From Catellatospora bangladeshensis (GTDB taxonomy: Bacteria > Actinomycetota > Actinomycetes > Mycobacteriales > Micromonosporaceae): a DNA stretch of 64,000 bases. Both the position numbers and the translations under genes were made by a program. Under the pieces are notes generated by a model that had not been told where the DNA came from, did no database searches, and saw nothing but the letters and a program-made list of their open reading frames with translations. The first letter of the stretch is position 1, and each line of letters starts with the position of its first letter. This document shows positions 26,699 to 34,973 of this stretch, one piece after another. Where the stretch lies: contig NZ_BONF01000007.1 in NCBI RefSeq assembly GCF_016862575.1, positions 1 to 64,000 on the forward strand, given 5' to 3'.

Positions 26699-28159
26699 TC
26701 ACTGCGGCAGGAGGAGGCCGCGTTCGACGAGGTGGTCGAGGACGGGGAGGAGGGCCTGGGTGAGGGCCTCGGTGGGGGCGTCGTGGGCGGCGGCGAGGAG
26801 GGCGAGCTGGTCGGCGAGGGTGAGGTGGCCGTTGGCGCCGCTGACCAGGGCCAGGATGAGGGGGTCGATCTCCTCGACCCAGCGCAGGCCCTCGGGCATG
26901 GCGAGGAACTGGCGGTCGACGAGCCAGCCGTCGTCGCCCATGGTGGCCTCCTGGCGCAGCTGGAGGCCGTCGGCGCGGCGGTAGCGGGCGGCGAGTAGCT
27001 GGGACTCGTCGCGGGAGTCGAGCCAGTCGCGGCGGGTGAACCACTCGGCGACGCGGTCGCCCAGCGGCGCCTGCACCTGCTGGCGCAGGTCCTCGCAGAC
27101 CACCGACGGGTCGTCCTTGCCGCTGTTACGTGCCGTGACCAGGCCGAAGCCGATGGCGGTGATGTCGTGCGCGGCGAACCAGTCCAGCCAGTCCGCGGCC
27201 CGCTGCGCGTCGTGCTTCTCGCTCGCGTCGGCCAGCCAGAGGCGTACGTAGTCCAGCGGGTCGCTGACCTCGCGCTGGATGGCCCATACGTCCATGCCGG
27301 TGCCCGCGAACCAGCCGGCCACCCGGTCCTCCCAGTCCTCGCCGCGCACGTGCACCCAGTTGGCGAGGAACTGCAGGGTGCCGCCGGGGGCGAGCAGCTT
27401 CGGCGAGGCCGCCGCGAGCTCGGCGCAGACGCCGTCCCCGGCTCGGCCGGAGTCCCGGTAGACGTGCGTGGCCAGGCCGGGCCCGACCACGAACGGCGGG
27501 TTGCTGACGACCAGGTCGAACTGGCGTCCCTCGACCGGGGCGAGCATGTCACCCTGCAGCAGTTCCCAGCTCAGGCCGTTGAGTGCGGCGGTGGTGGCGG
27601 CGAAGCGCAGGGCGCGCGGGGACAGGTCGGTGGCGGTGACGTGGCGGGCATGCGTACTCAGGTGCAGGGCCTGCACGCCGCAGCCGGTGCCCAGGTCGAG
27701 GGCGCTGCCGACGGGGCGGCGCACGGTCGCCGCGGCGAGCGTGGTGGAGGCGCCGCCGACGCCGAGCACGTGGTCGGCGGGCAGCTGCCGGCCGGGCTGG
27801 GCGGGCAGGTCGGACAGCACCCACCAGTCGCCGTACGGCTCCAGGTCGACGCCCGCGGCCAGCCCGCCGTCGGCGAGCGTGACGAGGCCCGCGGCGCGCG
27901 CGGCGGGCAGCGGCAGCGGGTGCAGCGCGGCGGCGACGGCCTCCTCGGGCTCGGTCTGCCCGCAGATGAACAGGCGGATCAGCGTGTCCAGCGGGTCGCC
28001 CGAGCCGGTGCCGCGCAGCGCGGCGCGGAAGTCGTGCCGCCCGGCGTCGGCGGACGCCTGCGGCCCGAGCCGCGCGGCTATCCCCTCGGCGGTGAAACCC
28101 GCGCCGGTCAGGGCGGTGCGAAGGCGGTCGATGTCGGCGGTCTCCAGCAGCGTCTGCAC
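26699..28159 (-). CDS. Class I SAM-dependent methyltransferase (N6-adenine/N5-glutamine type)
   Basis: Probable RNA, DNA or protein methyltransferase of 486 residues. A helical N-terminal domain (~130 residues, LRTALTGAGFTAEGIAARLG) precedes the Rossmann domain with motif I ALDLGTGCGVQALHLSTHA. The catalytic NPPF motif is in FDLVVSNPPFVVGPG, as in enzymes that methylate amide or exocyclic amino nitrogen. A C-terminal ~150-residue domain has a winged-helix look (HLTLADQLALLAAAH, LPVLDHLVERGLLLPQ). The start is GTG at 28159, and another in-frame GTG lies at 28174. The frame remains open to 29014, but that would overlap vanZ. The target is unknown. Confidence 0.82.
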   Translation of the reverse strand: MQTLLETADIDRLRTALTGAGFTAEGIAARLGPQASADAGRHDFRAALRGTGSGDPLDTLIRLFICGQTEPEEAVAAALHPLPLPAARAAGLVTLADGGLAAGVDLEPYGDWWVLSDLPAQPGRQLPADHVLGVGGASTTLAAATVRRPVGSALDLGTGCGVQALHLSTHARHVTATDLSPRALRFAATTAALNGLSWELLQGDMLAPVEGRQFDLVVSNPPFVVGPGLATHVYRDSGRAGDGVCAELAAASPKLLAPGGTLQFLANWVHVRGEDWEDRVAGWFAGTGMDVWAIQREVSDPLDYVRLWLADASEKHDAQRAADWLDWFAAHDITAIGFGLVTARNSGKDDPSVVCEDLRQQVQAPLGDRVAEWFTRRDWLDSRDESQLLAARYRRADGLQLRQEATMGDDGWLVDRQFLAMPEGLRWVEEIDPLILALVSGANGHLTLADQLALLAAAHDAPTEALTQALLPVLDHLVERGLLLPQ

Positions 28160-28174
28160 CCCATCATGGTGCAC

Positions 28175-28180
28175 TAACCT
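28175..28180 (+). promoter_or_regulatory. Leaderless -10 box TAACCT
   Basis: TAACCT lies 7 nt before the ATG at 28188 (VanZ-family gene), inside the 28-bp gap to the divergent methyltransferase. Confidence 0.55.
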
Positions 28181-28187
28181 CCAGCGC

Positions 28188-28754
28188 ATGGCGCAGGCAT
28201 GGGAGTACTGGCACACCGTCTGGATCACGACGGCGGCGCTGGTGCCCCTGACCCTGCTCGCCACCGGGGCGCTGATCGCGGGCCGGGTGCGTTCCGGCGT
28301 GCCGCGAGGGCGGGCCTGGCGGTGGTCGCTGGCGGAGGCGGCGATGGTGCTGGGCACGGTGCCGTGGGTGTGGATGATCCTGACGCCGGTGCGGGTCCCC
28401 GAAGGCACCGTGCTGGTGTACCTGGTGCCGCTGAGCGACCTGCGGGTCCAGCTCGCCGAGCCGCTGCCGTGGGTGGTGGTGCAGGTGGGCGGCAACCTGG
28501 CGGTGTTCTTCGCGCTGGGCGCGGGCGCCGCGGTGCGCTTCGCGGCGCTGGCCTCGCCGCTGCGGCTGCTCATGCTGGGCGCGGGCTGCTCGCTGGCGGT
28601 GGAGCTGATCCAGTTCGGGTTCATCGGCGGGCGGGTGTTCAGCGTGGACGACGTGCTCGTCAACGCGGTCGGCTGCCTGCTCGGCGGCCTGCTCACCCAC
28701 CGCTGGTGGGCCCGCCGGGCGACCCCCGTCCTCGCGGCCCGGCCCCACCCTTGA
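28188..28754 (+). CDS. VanZ-family membrane protein
   Basis: Membrane protein of 188 residues with about five helices (TTAALVPLTLLATGALIAG, AEAAMVLGTVPWVWMILTP, PWVVVQVGGNLAVFFALGAG, LMLGAGCSLAVELIQFGFIG). VanZ-like family marks are NLAVFFALG, SLAVELIQ and RVFSVDDVLVNAVGCLLGGL. VanZ gives low teicoplanin resistance in enterococci, but most family members have no assigned role, and there is no van cluster here. The leaderless ATG at 28188 leaves only 28 bp to the divergent methyltransferase start. Confidence 0.88.
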   Translation: MAQAWEYWHTVWITTAALVPLTLLATGALIAGRVRSGVPRGRAWRWSLAEAAMVLGTVPWVWMILTPVRVPEGTVLVYLVPLSDLRVQLAEPLPWVVVQVGGNLAVFFALGAGAAVRFAALASPLRLLMLGAGCSLAVELIQFGFIGGRVFSVDDVLVNAVGCLLGGLLTHRWWARRATPVLAARPHP

Positions 28755-28764
28755 CCACGCCCAA

Positions 28765-28839
28765 GATCGTCCGACTTGCCTGGCAAGCGGGCGTATGCGC
28801 GCACAAGATACGCCCGTCTGCCGGGCAAGTCGGACGATC
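28765..28839. repeat. 75-bp GATC-bounded palindromic repeat, copy 1 of 4
   Basis: Begins GATCGTCCGACTTGCC and ends GGCAAGTCGGACGATC, with perfect 16-bp ends extended by CAA/TTG. Other 75-bp copies are at 40802, 44781 and 47833. It sits between the convergent vanZ and mazF genes. Confidence 0.85.
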
Positions 28840-28865
28840 TTGCAGGGCCGCGCCGCGGCAGGGCG

Positions 28866-29213
28866 TTAGAGGTCCAGGTGGATGCGTAGGGCGGCGTCGA
28901 GTTTGGCGAGGGTGTCGGGGCGCAGGCTGCCGAGCCGTTGGCGGAGGCGGTTGTAGTCGACGGATCTGACCTGTTCCGCCTGGGCCTTCGAAGCGCGGGC
29001 CAGCCCGCCCTCACCGGCCGGGATCAGCACCTGGAACGGGTAGATCCGTTCGGTGTTGGACGTCACCGGGACGAGGGTGACGACGCCGCGGCCGGTCCGT
29101 TCCGCGGTGCGGTTGGCCACGGTGCTGCCCACGAGCACGGCCGGCCGGACCTTGTTGGACTCGGCTCCCTGAGCGGGGTCGAGGTTCACCAGGTAGACGT
29201 CACCGCGCTGCAT
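28866..29213 (-). CDS. MazF/PemK-type endoribonuclease toxin
   Basis: Probable sequence-specific mRNA-cleaving toxin of 115 residues. Family marks are the N-terminal MQRGDVYLVNLDPAQGAESN, KVRPAVLVGSTVANR, VTLVPVTSNTERIYPFQVLI (with the conserved Thr-Ser) and the C-terminal KAQAEQVRSVDYNRLRQRLG. The ATG at 29213 gives the canonical RGDVY start. It overlaps the antitoxin gene by 14 bp. The longer frame to 29384 only shadows the antitoxin. It is convergent with vanZ across a palindromic repeat. Confidence 0.93.
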   Translation of the reverse strand: MQRGDVYLVNLDPAQGAESNKVRPAVLVGSTVANRTAERTGRGVVTLVPVTSNTERIYPFQVLIPAGEGGLARASKAQAEQVRSVDYNRLRQRLGSLRPDTLAKLDAALRIHLDL

Positions 29214-29430
29214 CCGCCAGCCCGTCACCCGCGGTGGTGCTCCACAGCCTGCCGTCCTCGCCGGCGTCCCACTCGTCGTAGGCCGCCGCGTAGGCGTCCT
29301 CGAGCTCGCTGGCGCGCAGCAGGTCGATGGCCCGCTGAAGGACCGCGGACCGGGAGGCGCTGCCGCGCCGATCGGCGTAGTCATCGATGAACTCGATGTC
29401 TTCCTCCGGCAGGCTGACGCTCAGTTTCAT
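29200..29430 (-). CDS. MazE-like ribbon-helix-helix antitoxin
   Basis: Antitoxin and autorepressor of 76 residues. The N-terminal RHH domain is MKLSVSLPEEDIEFIDDYAD and SASRSAVLQRAIDLLRASEL. The acidic C-terminal half (EDAYAAAYDEWDAGEDG) would wrap the toxin. The leaderless ATG at 29430 has TAGCAT 7 nt upstream, inside repeated GCTAC half-sites. It overlaps mazF by 14 bp, as is normal for the pair. Confidence 0.9.
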   Translation of the reverse strand: MKLSVSLPEEDIEFIDDYADRRGSASRSAVLQRAIDLLRASELEDAYAAAYDEWDAGEDGRLWSTTAGDGLADAAR

Positions 29431-29437
29431 AAGGCCG

Positions 29438-29478
29438 ATGCTACCCGGCAGTGCCCGCGGTTGCTACTCCGAGTGCTA
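29438..29478 (-). promoter_or_regulatory. MazEF promoter with three GCTAC half-sites
   Basis: On the plus strand GCTAC occurs at 29440, 29463 and 29474. The first lies in GATGCTACC, whose complement contains the -10 TAGCAT (29438-29443) 7 nt before the antitoxin ATG. The same GATGCTACC forms the arms of the VapBC operator at 11011-11039. Autoregulation is likely. Confidence 0.55.
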
Positions 29479-29551
29479 CCTGCGGTACGACCGACGTGGT
29501 GCCGGTCATCCCTCCTGGCGTGGGCGAGGGCGCGGGCGCCGGGGGCTCTGG

Positions 29552-29557
29552 CAGGCT
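29552..29557 (+). promoter_or_regulatory. Leaderless -10-like box CAGGCT
   Basis: CAGGCT lies 7 nt before the ATG at 29565. It is a weak match to TANNNT, and no Shine-Dalgarno sequence is present. Confidence 0.4.
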
Positions 29558-29564
29558 GTACGGC

Positions 29565-30146
29565 ATGACCAAGCTCTGGCTCGCGCAGGAGCCCGCCGCC
29601 GACGAGATGCTGCGGCACGACCCGCTCGCGCTGATCACCGCGATGCTGCTCGACCAGCAGATCCCGCTGGAGAAGGCGTTCGTCGGCCCGTACCGGCTCG
29701 CCGAGCGGATGGGCGTCGAGCGGCTGAACGCCACCGCCATCGCCGACTACGAGCCGGAGGCGTTCGCGCAGCTGTTCTCGACCCCGCCCGCGATCCACCG
29801 GTTCCCCGGCTCGATGGCCGAGCGCACGCAGAAGCTGGCGCGCGCCATCGCCGACGACTACGACGGCGACGCGGCGACGATCTGGACCGGCGCCGCCGAC
29901 GGCAAGGACCTGTTCAAGCGGCTGTCGGCGCTGCCCGGCTTCGGCAAGATGAAGGCGCAGATCTTCATCGCGCTGCTCGGCAAGCAGTTCGGCGTGCAGC
30001 CCGCGGGCTGGCGTGAGGTCGCCGGGGCGTACGGCGAGGAGGGCTCGCTGCGCTCGGTCGCCGACATCCGCGACGCGGCGAGCCTGGCCAAGGTGCGCGA
30101 GTTCAAGAAGCAGATGAAGGCCGACGCGAAGGCCGCGAAGGCCTGA
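29565..30146 (+). CDS. HhH-GPD-type base-excision DNA repair protein
   Basis: Probable DNA glycosylase-fold protein of 193 residues. It opens MTKLWLAQEPAADEMLRHDP. An N-terminal helical block follows (LALITAMLLDQQIPLEKAFV). The helix-hairpin-helix is LPGFGKMKAQIFIALLGKQF. The catalytic Asp expected after the HhH in active glycosylases is not obvious: WREVAGAYGEEGSLRSVADI has Asp only in SVADI. Activity is therefore uncertain. There is no iron-sulfur cysteine loop. The ATG at 29565 appears leaderless. It is convergent with the GNAT gene, 3 bp away. Confidence 0.82.
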   Translation: MTKLWLAQEPAADEMLRHDPLALITAMLLDQQIPLEKAFVGPYRLAERMGVERLNATAIADYEPEAFAQLFSTPPAIHRFPGSMAERTQKLARAIADDYDGDAATIWTGAADGKDLFKRLSALPGFGKMKAQIFIALLGKQFGVQPAGWREVAGAYGEEGSLRSVADIRDAASLAKVREFKKQMKADAKAAKA

Positions 30147-30149
30147 CGG

Positions 30150-30614
30150 TCAGCCCAGCGTGATCAGCATCAGCTCGTCGGCGCGGTGGAACCCGGCCCG
30201 CTCGTAGAACGGGACCGACCGCGCCGACGGGCTGAGCACCACCCGCACCAGCCCTTCTTCCTTCGCGTACGCGAGCAGCGCGGTCACCAGGGCCGCGCCC
30301 GTTCCGGCGTCGCGGTGCTCGGGGAGCACGTACGCGTTGCCGAGGTAGCCCCAGCGGCTGCGCGGCTGCCCCGGGCGCGGCATGCGCTCGAAGAGCGCGA
30401 GATTGACCATGCCGACCGGCTGCCCGGCGCGCTCGGCCAGCCAGCAGACCCGCCGGTCACCCTCCCGCTCCAGCCAGTCCTCGAACGCGGCCGCGAAGTC
30501 CGGGTCGAACGCGGCGTCCCCGGTCTGCTCGTCCGTCCAGGCCCGCCGCAGCCCGCCCAGCGCGGCCCGGTCCGCCGCCCCCGCCTGCCGCACCACCAGC
30601 ACACCCTCGCCCAT
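30150..30614 (-). CDS. GNAT-family N-acetyltransferase
   Basis: Acetyl-CoA-dependent acetyltransferase of 154 residues. The strands and loops are in order: VLVVRQAGAADRAALGGLRR, CWLAERAGQPVGMVNLALF, the acetyl-CoA loop region NAYVLPEHRDAGTGAALVTA, and VLSPSARSVPFYERAGFHRA. The ATG at 30614 follows GGGAGGGG. The substrate is unknown. It is followed upstream by a 61-bp repeat and then the MFS gene, so it probably has its own promoter. Confidence 0.88.
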   Translation of the reverse strand: MGEGVLVVRQAGAADRAALGGLRRAWTDEQTGDAAFDPDFAAAFEDWLEREGDRRVCWLAERAGQPVGMVNLALFERMPRPGQPRSRWGYLGNAYVLPEHRDAGTGAALVTALLAYAKEEGLVRVVLSPSARSVPFYERAGFHRADELMLITLG

Positions 30615-30684
30615 GACCCCTCCCGCCTCAGTCGACCAGCCTCCCGCGACACGTGCCCCGGCCCAGCCTGACCGCCACGCGGAT

Positions 30685-30745
30685 GATCGCGGGTTCGTGT
30701 CGGAAGGTGGGGCTGGGCCCTGGATTCCGACACGAACCCGCGATC
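30685..30745. repeat. 61-bp GATC-bounded palindromic repeat, copy 2 of 4
   Basis: The arms 30685-30705 and 30725-30745 are perfect 21-bp reverse complements (GATCGCGGGTTCGTGTCGG at the left end). Among the four copies this is the most symmetric. It lies between the MFS gene end and the GNAT gene start. Confidence 0.85.
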
Positions 30746-30759
30746 TTGCCAATCGGGCC

Positions 30760-32403
30760 TCAGACCCGGTCGAGCGCTGGGGCGGCTTCCACCGGGACGG
30801 TGGCGGGGGCGGCCGGGCGCGGTGCCCGCATGCCGAGCGCCGCCAGGGCGCCGAGCAGGCAGATCGCGGCGGTGCCGAGGAAGATCTCCCGGTACTCCGC
30901 GCGCAGGGCCGCGTCCAGCGCGACCTGGTATGCCGCCAGCGCCCGCCCGTACTCCTCCTCGGTCATGCCGAACGGCAGGGGCGTCGGCAGGTCCTTCGTG
31001 AACTCCTGGAACCGGTGCAGGCCCCAGGCGGTCAGCGCGGCGACGCCGAGCAGCATGCCCATCATCCGGGCCACCACCACCGAGGCCGACGCGACGCCGT
31101 GCTGCACCGCGGGCACCACCCGCAGCACCAGCGCGGACAGCGGCGCGATGGTCAGCCCGAGCCCGAGCCCGGCGAGCACCAGGTCGGTGTCCAGCCGGGG
31201 CAGGCTGACCGGCCCGAGCGAGTACCGGGCGGCGAGCAGGTCCGCGGGCCAGCCCGCGATCAGCAGGTACGCCCCCGCGGAGCCGGCCAGGCCGAGGACG
31301 GTCAGCGGCCGCTCGCCGATCCGGCGCAGCAGCAGCCCGCCCAGCACCGCGCCGACCGGCAGCGCGATCAGGAACCGGGTCAGCAGCAGGGTGCTGTCCA
31401 TGGTGTCCAGCCGCAGCAGGGTGTGCCCGACCAGCTCGACGTCGACCAGGGTGACCATGAGCGCGGCCCCGGCGCAGGCGCTGGCGCCCAGCACGGCCAG
31501 GAACGGTCCCATGGCGACCCCGGCCGGGTCCAGCAGCTTCGTCCGGGCCCGCCGTTCCCACACCACGAACGCGACCAGCATCAGCGCGGCCGCCCCGAGC
31601 GTGGCCGGACCCCAGCTCGGCAGCACCGCGTGCGCCGGGTCCGGGTTGTAGAGACCCACCACGCACAGCCCGAGCACGACCGCGAGCAGCAGCCCGCCGA
31701 CGACGTCCACGCGCTGGGCGGCGGATCCGCCACTCGTCCGAGCCGCCCCCGCGCCGACCGCGCCCGCTGAGGTCCCGGTTGCGCCCGGCGCGGCGGTGGC
31801 CGACACGCCGGAGCGGGCCGGGACCAGGAACCAGACCGCGATCGCGGCGAGGGCCGCGAGCGGGATGTTGATCCAGAAGATGCCGCGCCAGCCGATCCAG
31901 GCGGCCACGGCCGCGCCGAACAGCGGCCCGAGCACCGCGCCCAGCTCCTGTGCCGCGCCGACCCAGCCGAGCGCGGTGGGCCGGGACCGGGGCGGGAACA
32001 GGTCGGCGATCAGCGCCATGGTGACGGGTAGCAGCGCCCCGCCGGCCATGCCCTGCATCGCCCGCCCGGCGACCAGCGGCACCAGCTCGGTCGCGGTCGC
32101 GGTGACCACCGAGCCGGCCGCGAAGACGGCCAGCGAGAGCACGATGACGATGCGGCGGCCGTACCGGTCGGACAGGCTGCCGAGCAGCGGCATCGCCGCC
32201 AGGTAACCGAGCAGGTAGCCGGTGACCAGCGGGGTGGCCCGCTCCAGGTGGTTGATCGGGATGCCGAGGTCGCCGACGATGTCGATCAGGACCGAGACGA
32301 CGACGTACGCGTCCAGCGCGCCGAGCAGCACGGCGAGCCCGCCCACGCCGACGGCGAGGCGGTGCCGCGGCCCGGCGGCCGGGGCGCTCGGATCAGGGTG
32401 CAC
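30760..32403 (-). CDS. MFS efflux transporter, P55-like (DHA2-type)
   Basis: Membrane exporter of 547 residues with about 14 helices, the length of DHA2 drug exporters. Motif A is [20 protein letters not shown]. Motif C-like [20 protein letters not shown] follows. It overlaps the upstream LprG-like lipoprotein gene by 11 bp. In M. tuberculosis, LprG and the MFS protein P55 (Rv1411c-Rv1410c) are co-transcribed and work together in moving lipids to the outer envelope. The same pairing here suggests a similar role, though this lineage has no mycolic envelope. The start is GTG at 32403. Confidence 0.88.
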   Translation of the reverse strand: MHPDPSAPAAGPRHRLAVGVGGLAVLLGALDAYVVVSVLIDIVGDLGIPINHLERATPLVTGYLLGYLAAMPLLGSLSDRYGRRIVIVLSLAVFAAGSVVTATATELVPLVAGRAMQGMAGGALLPVTMALIADLFPPRSRPTALGWVGAAQELGAVLGPLFGAAVAAWIGWRGIFWINIPLAALAAIAVWFLVPARSGVSATAAPGATGTSAGAVGAGAARTSGGSAAQRVDVVGGLLLAVVLGLCVVGLYNPDPAHAVLPSWGPATLGAAALMLVAFVVWERRARTKLLDPAGVAMGPFLAVLGASACAGAALMVTLVDVELVGHTLLRLDTMDSTLLLTRFLIALPVGAVLGGLLLRRIGERPLTVLGLAGSAGAYLLIAGWPADLLAARYSLGPVSLPRLDTDLVLAGLGLGLTIAPLSALVLRVVPAVQHGVASASVVVARMMGMLLGVAALTAWGLHRFQEFTKDLPTPLPFGMTEEEYGRALAAYQVALDAALRAEYREIFLGTAAICLLGALAALGMRAPRPAAPATVPVEAAPALDRV

Positions 32404-33100
32404 TGATGGTCACCGGCTCGTTGTACTTGCTGAACGTGACGGCGACGACGCCGGCCGGGTCGCTGCCCTTGGCCGGGACGGTGAACTCGCCCTTGACGAG
32501 CTGCTTGGTGGACGCGTCGAGCCACAGGAAGCCGGTGACGCCCGCGCCGACGCCGGGCACCAGGGCGGCCAGCGCGACGGCGTCGGGCTCGACCTCGATC
32601 TTGTACGTCTCGCGGCCGTCCACCGTCTCCTTGGCCTTGGTGGTCGCGGACTTGATGGTGGTGAGCAGCTTGGCCACGCCGCGGTTCGGGTCGAGGATGG
32701 CCGAGGGGTCGTAGAGCTGGGCCGCCGCGGTGAGCGGGAACTGCTGGTAGCCGCCGGTGGCGCCCTGCAGGTAGGCCTTGTCGCCGACGATGACGAAGTT
32801 CGCCTCGACGGCCGTGCCGAGCGTCTCGATGGTGGCGGTGCCCTTGGCGGAGCCCTCCTGCGTGAGGTCGCCCTCGGCGCGCTTGAGCGGCACCCCGCTG
32901 ATCTTGCCGGTCACGTCGATGACGAAGTGCGCGGACTTGACCGCGGTCATGGCCGCGGCGCCCTCGGTGAGCAGGGTCTGCGCGGCGGGCAGGTCAGCGG
33001 GCGTGGTCGGGTCGTCCGCTGTGGAGGTGCACCCGGTGAGGGTGAGGGCCAGGGCGGCGAGCGCGGCGAGCGCATGCGAGGTGCGGAACATACGGCGCAT
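32393..33100 (-). CDS. lprG: LprG/LppX-family lipoprotein
   Basis: Secreted lipid-binding lipoprotein of 235 residues. The signal peptide ends in a lipobox LTLTGC. The mature LppX_LprAFG domain has [55 protein letters not shown] and a C-terminal [20 protein letters not shown]. Known members hold triacylated lipids in a hydrophobic pocket. The gene overlaps the MFS exporter by 11 bp, the conserved operon layout. ATG at 33100 is annotated. ATG at 33091 is a real alternative, because a TACCAT box lies 7 nt before it. Confidence 0.87.
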   Translation of the reverse strand: MRRMFRTSHALAALAALALTLTGCTSTADDPTTPADLPAAQTLLTEGAAAMTAVKSAHFVIDVTGKISGVPLKRAEGDLTQEGSAKGTATIETLGTAVEANFVIVGDKAYLQGATGGYQQFPLTAAAQLYDPSAILDPNRGVAKLLTTIKSATTKAKETVDGRETYKIEVEPDAVALAALVPGVGAGVTGFLWLDASTKQLVKGEFTVPAKGSDPAGVVAVTFSKYNEPVTISAP

Positions 33101-33104
33101 GGTA
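33099..33104 (-). promoter_or_regulatory. Possible leaderless -10 TACCAT for the lprG operon
   Basis: On the minus strand TACCAT lies 7 nt before the ATG at 33091. If used, translation begins there, giving a slightly shorter signal peptide. Confidence 0.4.
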
Positions 33105-33304
33105 GTGCCGCCGGGCACGTTCGGCCTCCGACGCCTGCCCGAGCCTGGTTACCTGCAGGTACAGAGACCTGGCCCTGCGCCGGTACCGAAGGCCCTGATC
33201 GGGTCCCGCAGCGGCCTCCGCCGTTCGGTCCAGAGCGGATCGGACGAACCTTCTGAAATCCGGAGCAAGCGTCGAGACGGTCGGTAGCATCACGAAGGGT
33301 GAGC

Positions 33305-33329
33305 TAACGATTCCACTTAGTAATCGTTA
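33305..33329 (+). promoter_or_regulatory. AT-rich inverted repeat upstream of the diaminobutyrate aminotransferase gene
   Basis: TAACGATT and AATCGTTA are perfect inverted 8-mers with a 9-bp spacer containing TTAG. It is an AT-rich island in very GC-rich DNA, about 95 bp before the aminotransferase start. It looks like a regulator-binding site. No known box (iron, zinc or SOS) fits well. The surrounding gene-free stretch 33101-33424 shows nothing else I can support. Confidence 0.5.
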
Positions 33330-33424
33330 TTGGGGTCGCCCTCCTCCTTCCAGGCGGAGTGTGAGCGCCGCGCTCACCCAGGTCGGAGCCTCCCGGCTCC
33401 ACCGTGTCCGCTTGAGGAGAACCA

Positions 33425-34846
<1,422 letters not shown>

Positions 34847-34853
34847 TGCCGGG

Positions 34854-34933
34854 GCGCCGGTCCGGCGCCTGAGGGACACGGTTCGTTCCAGCGCACCGCC
34901 GCAGCGGGCGGTGCGCGGGGACGGCCGTGTCCC
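34854..34933 (+). other. Nested stem-loops between the aminotransferase and synthetase genes
   Basis: A first hairpin pairs GGCGCCGG with CCGGCGCC (34854-34870). A second, nested structure pairs GGGACACGG (34873-34881) with CCGTGTCCC (34925-34933) and encloses GCGCACCGCC (34891-34900) with GGCGGTGCGC (34907-34916). It ends 27 nt before the synthetase ribosome binding site. It could be a terminator/attenuator, a processing site or a structured leader. Confidence 0.5.
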
Positions 34934-34973
34934 GCCCCAGCCGTCCTGTTCGTCCGCGCGGAGGGAGAAGCCC

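Noticed and set aside
28765-28839. 75-bp palindromes read as a CRISPR array
   Set aside because: Copies are kilobases apart, each is self-complementary with a diverged centre, and there are no regular spacers or cas genes.
26699-29014. Extension of the methyltransferase frame to 771 residues
   Set aside because: The upstream part would cover the clear VanZ gene on the other strand and has no start signal.
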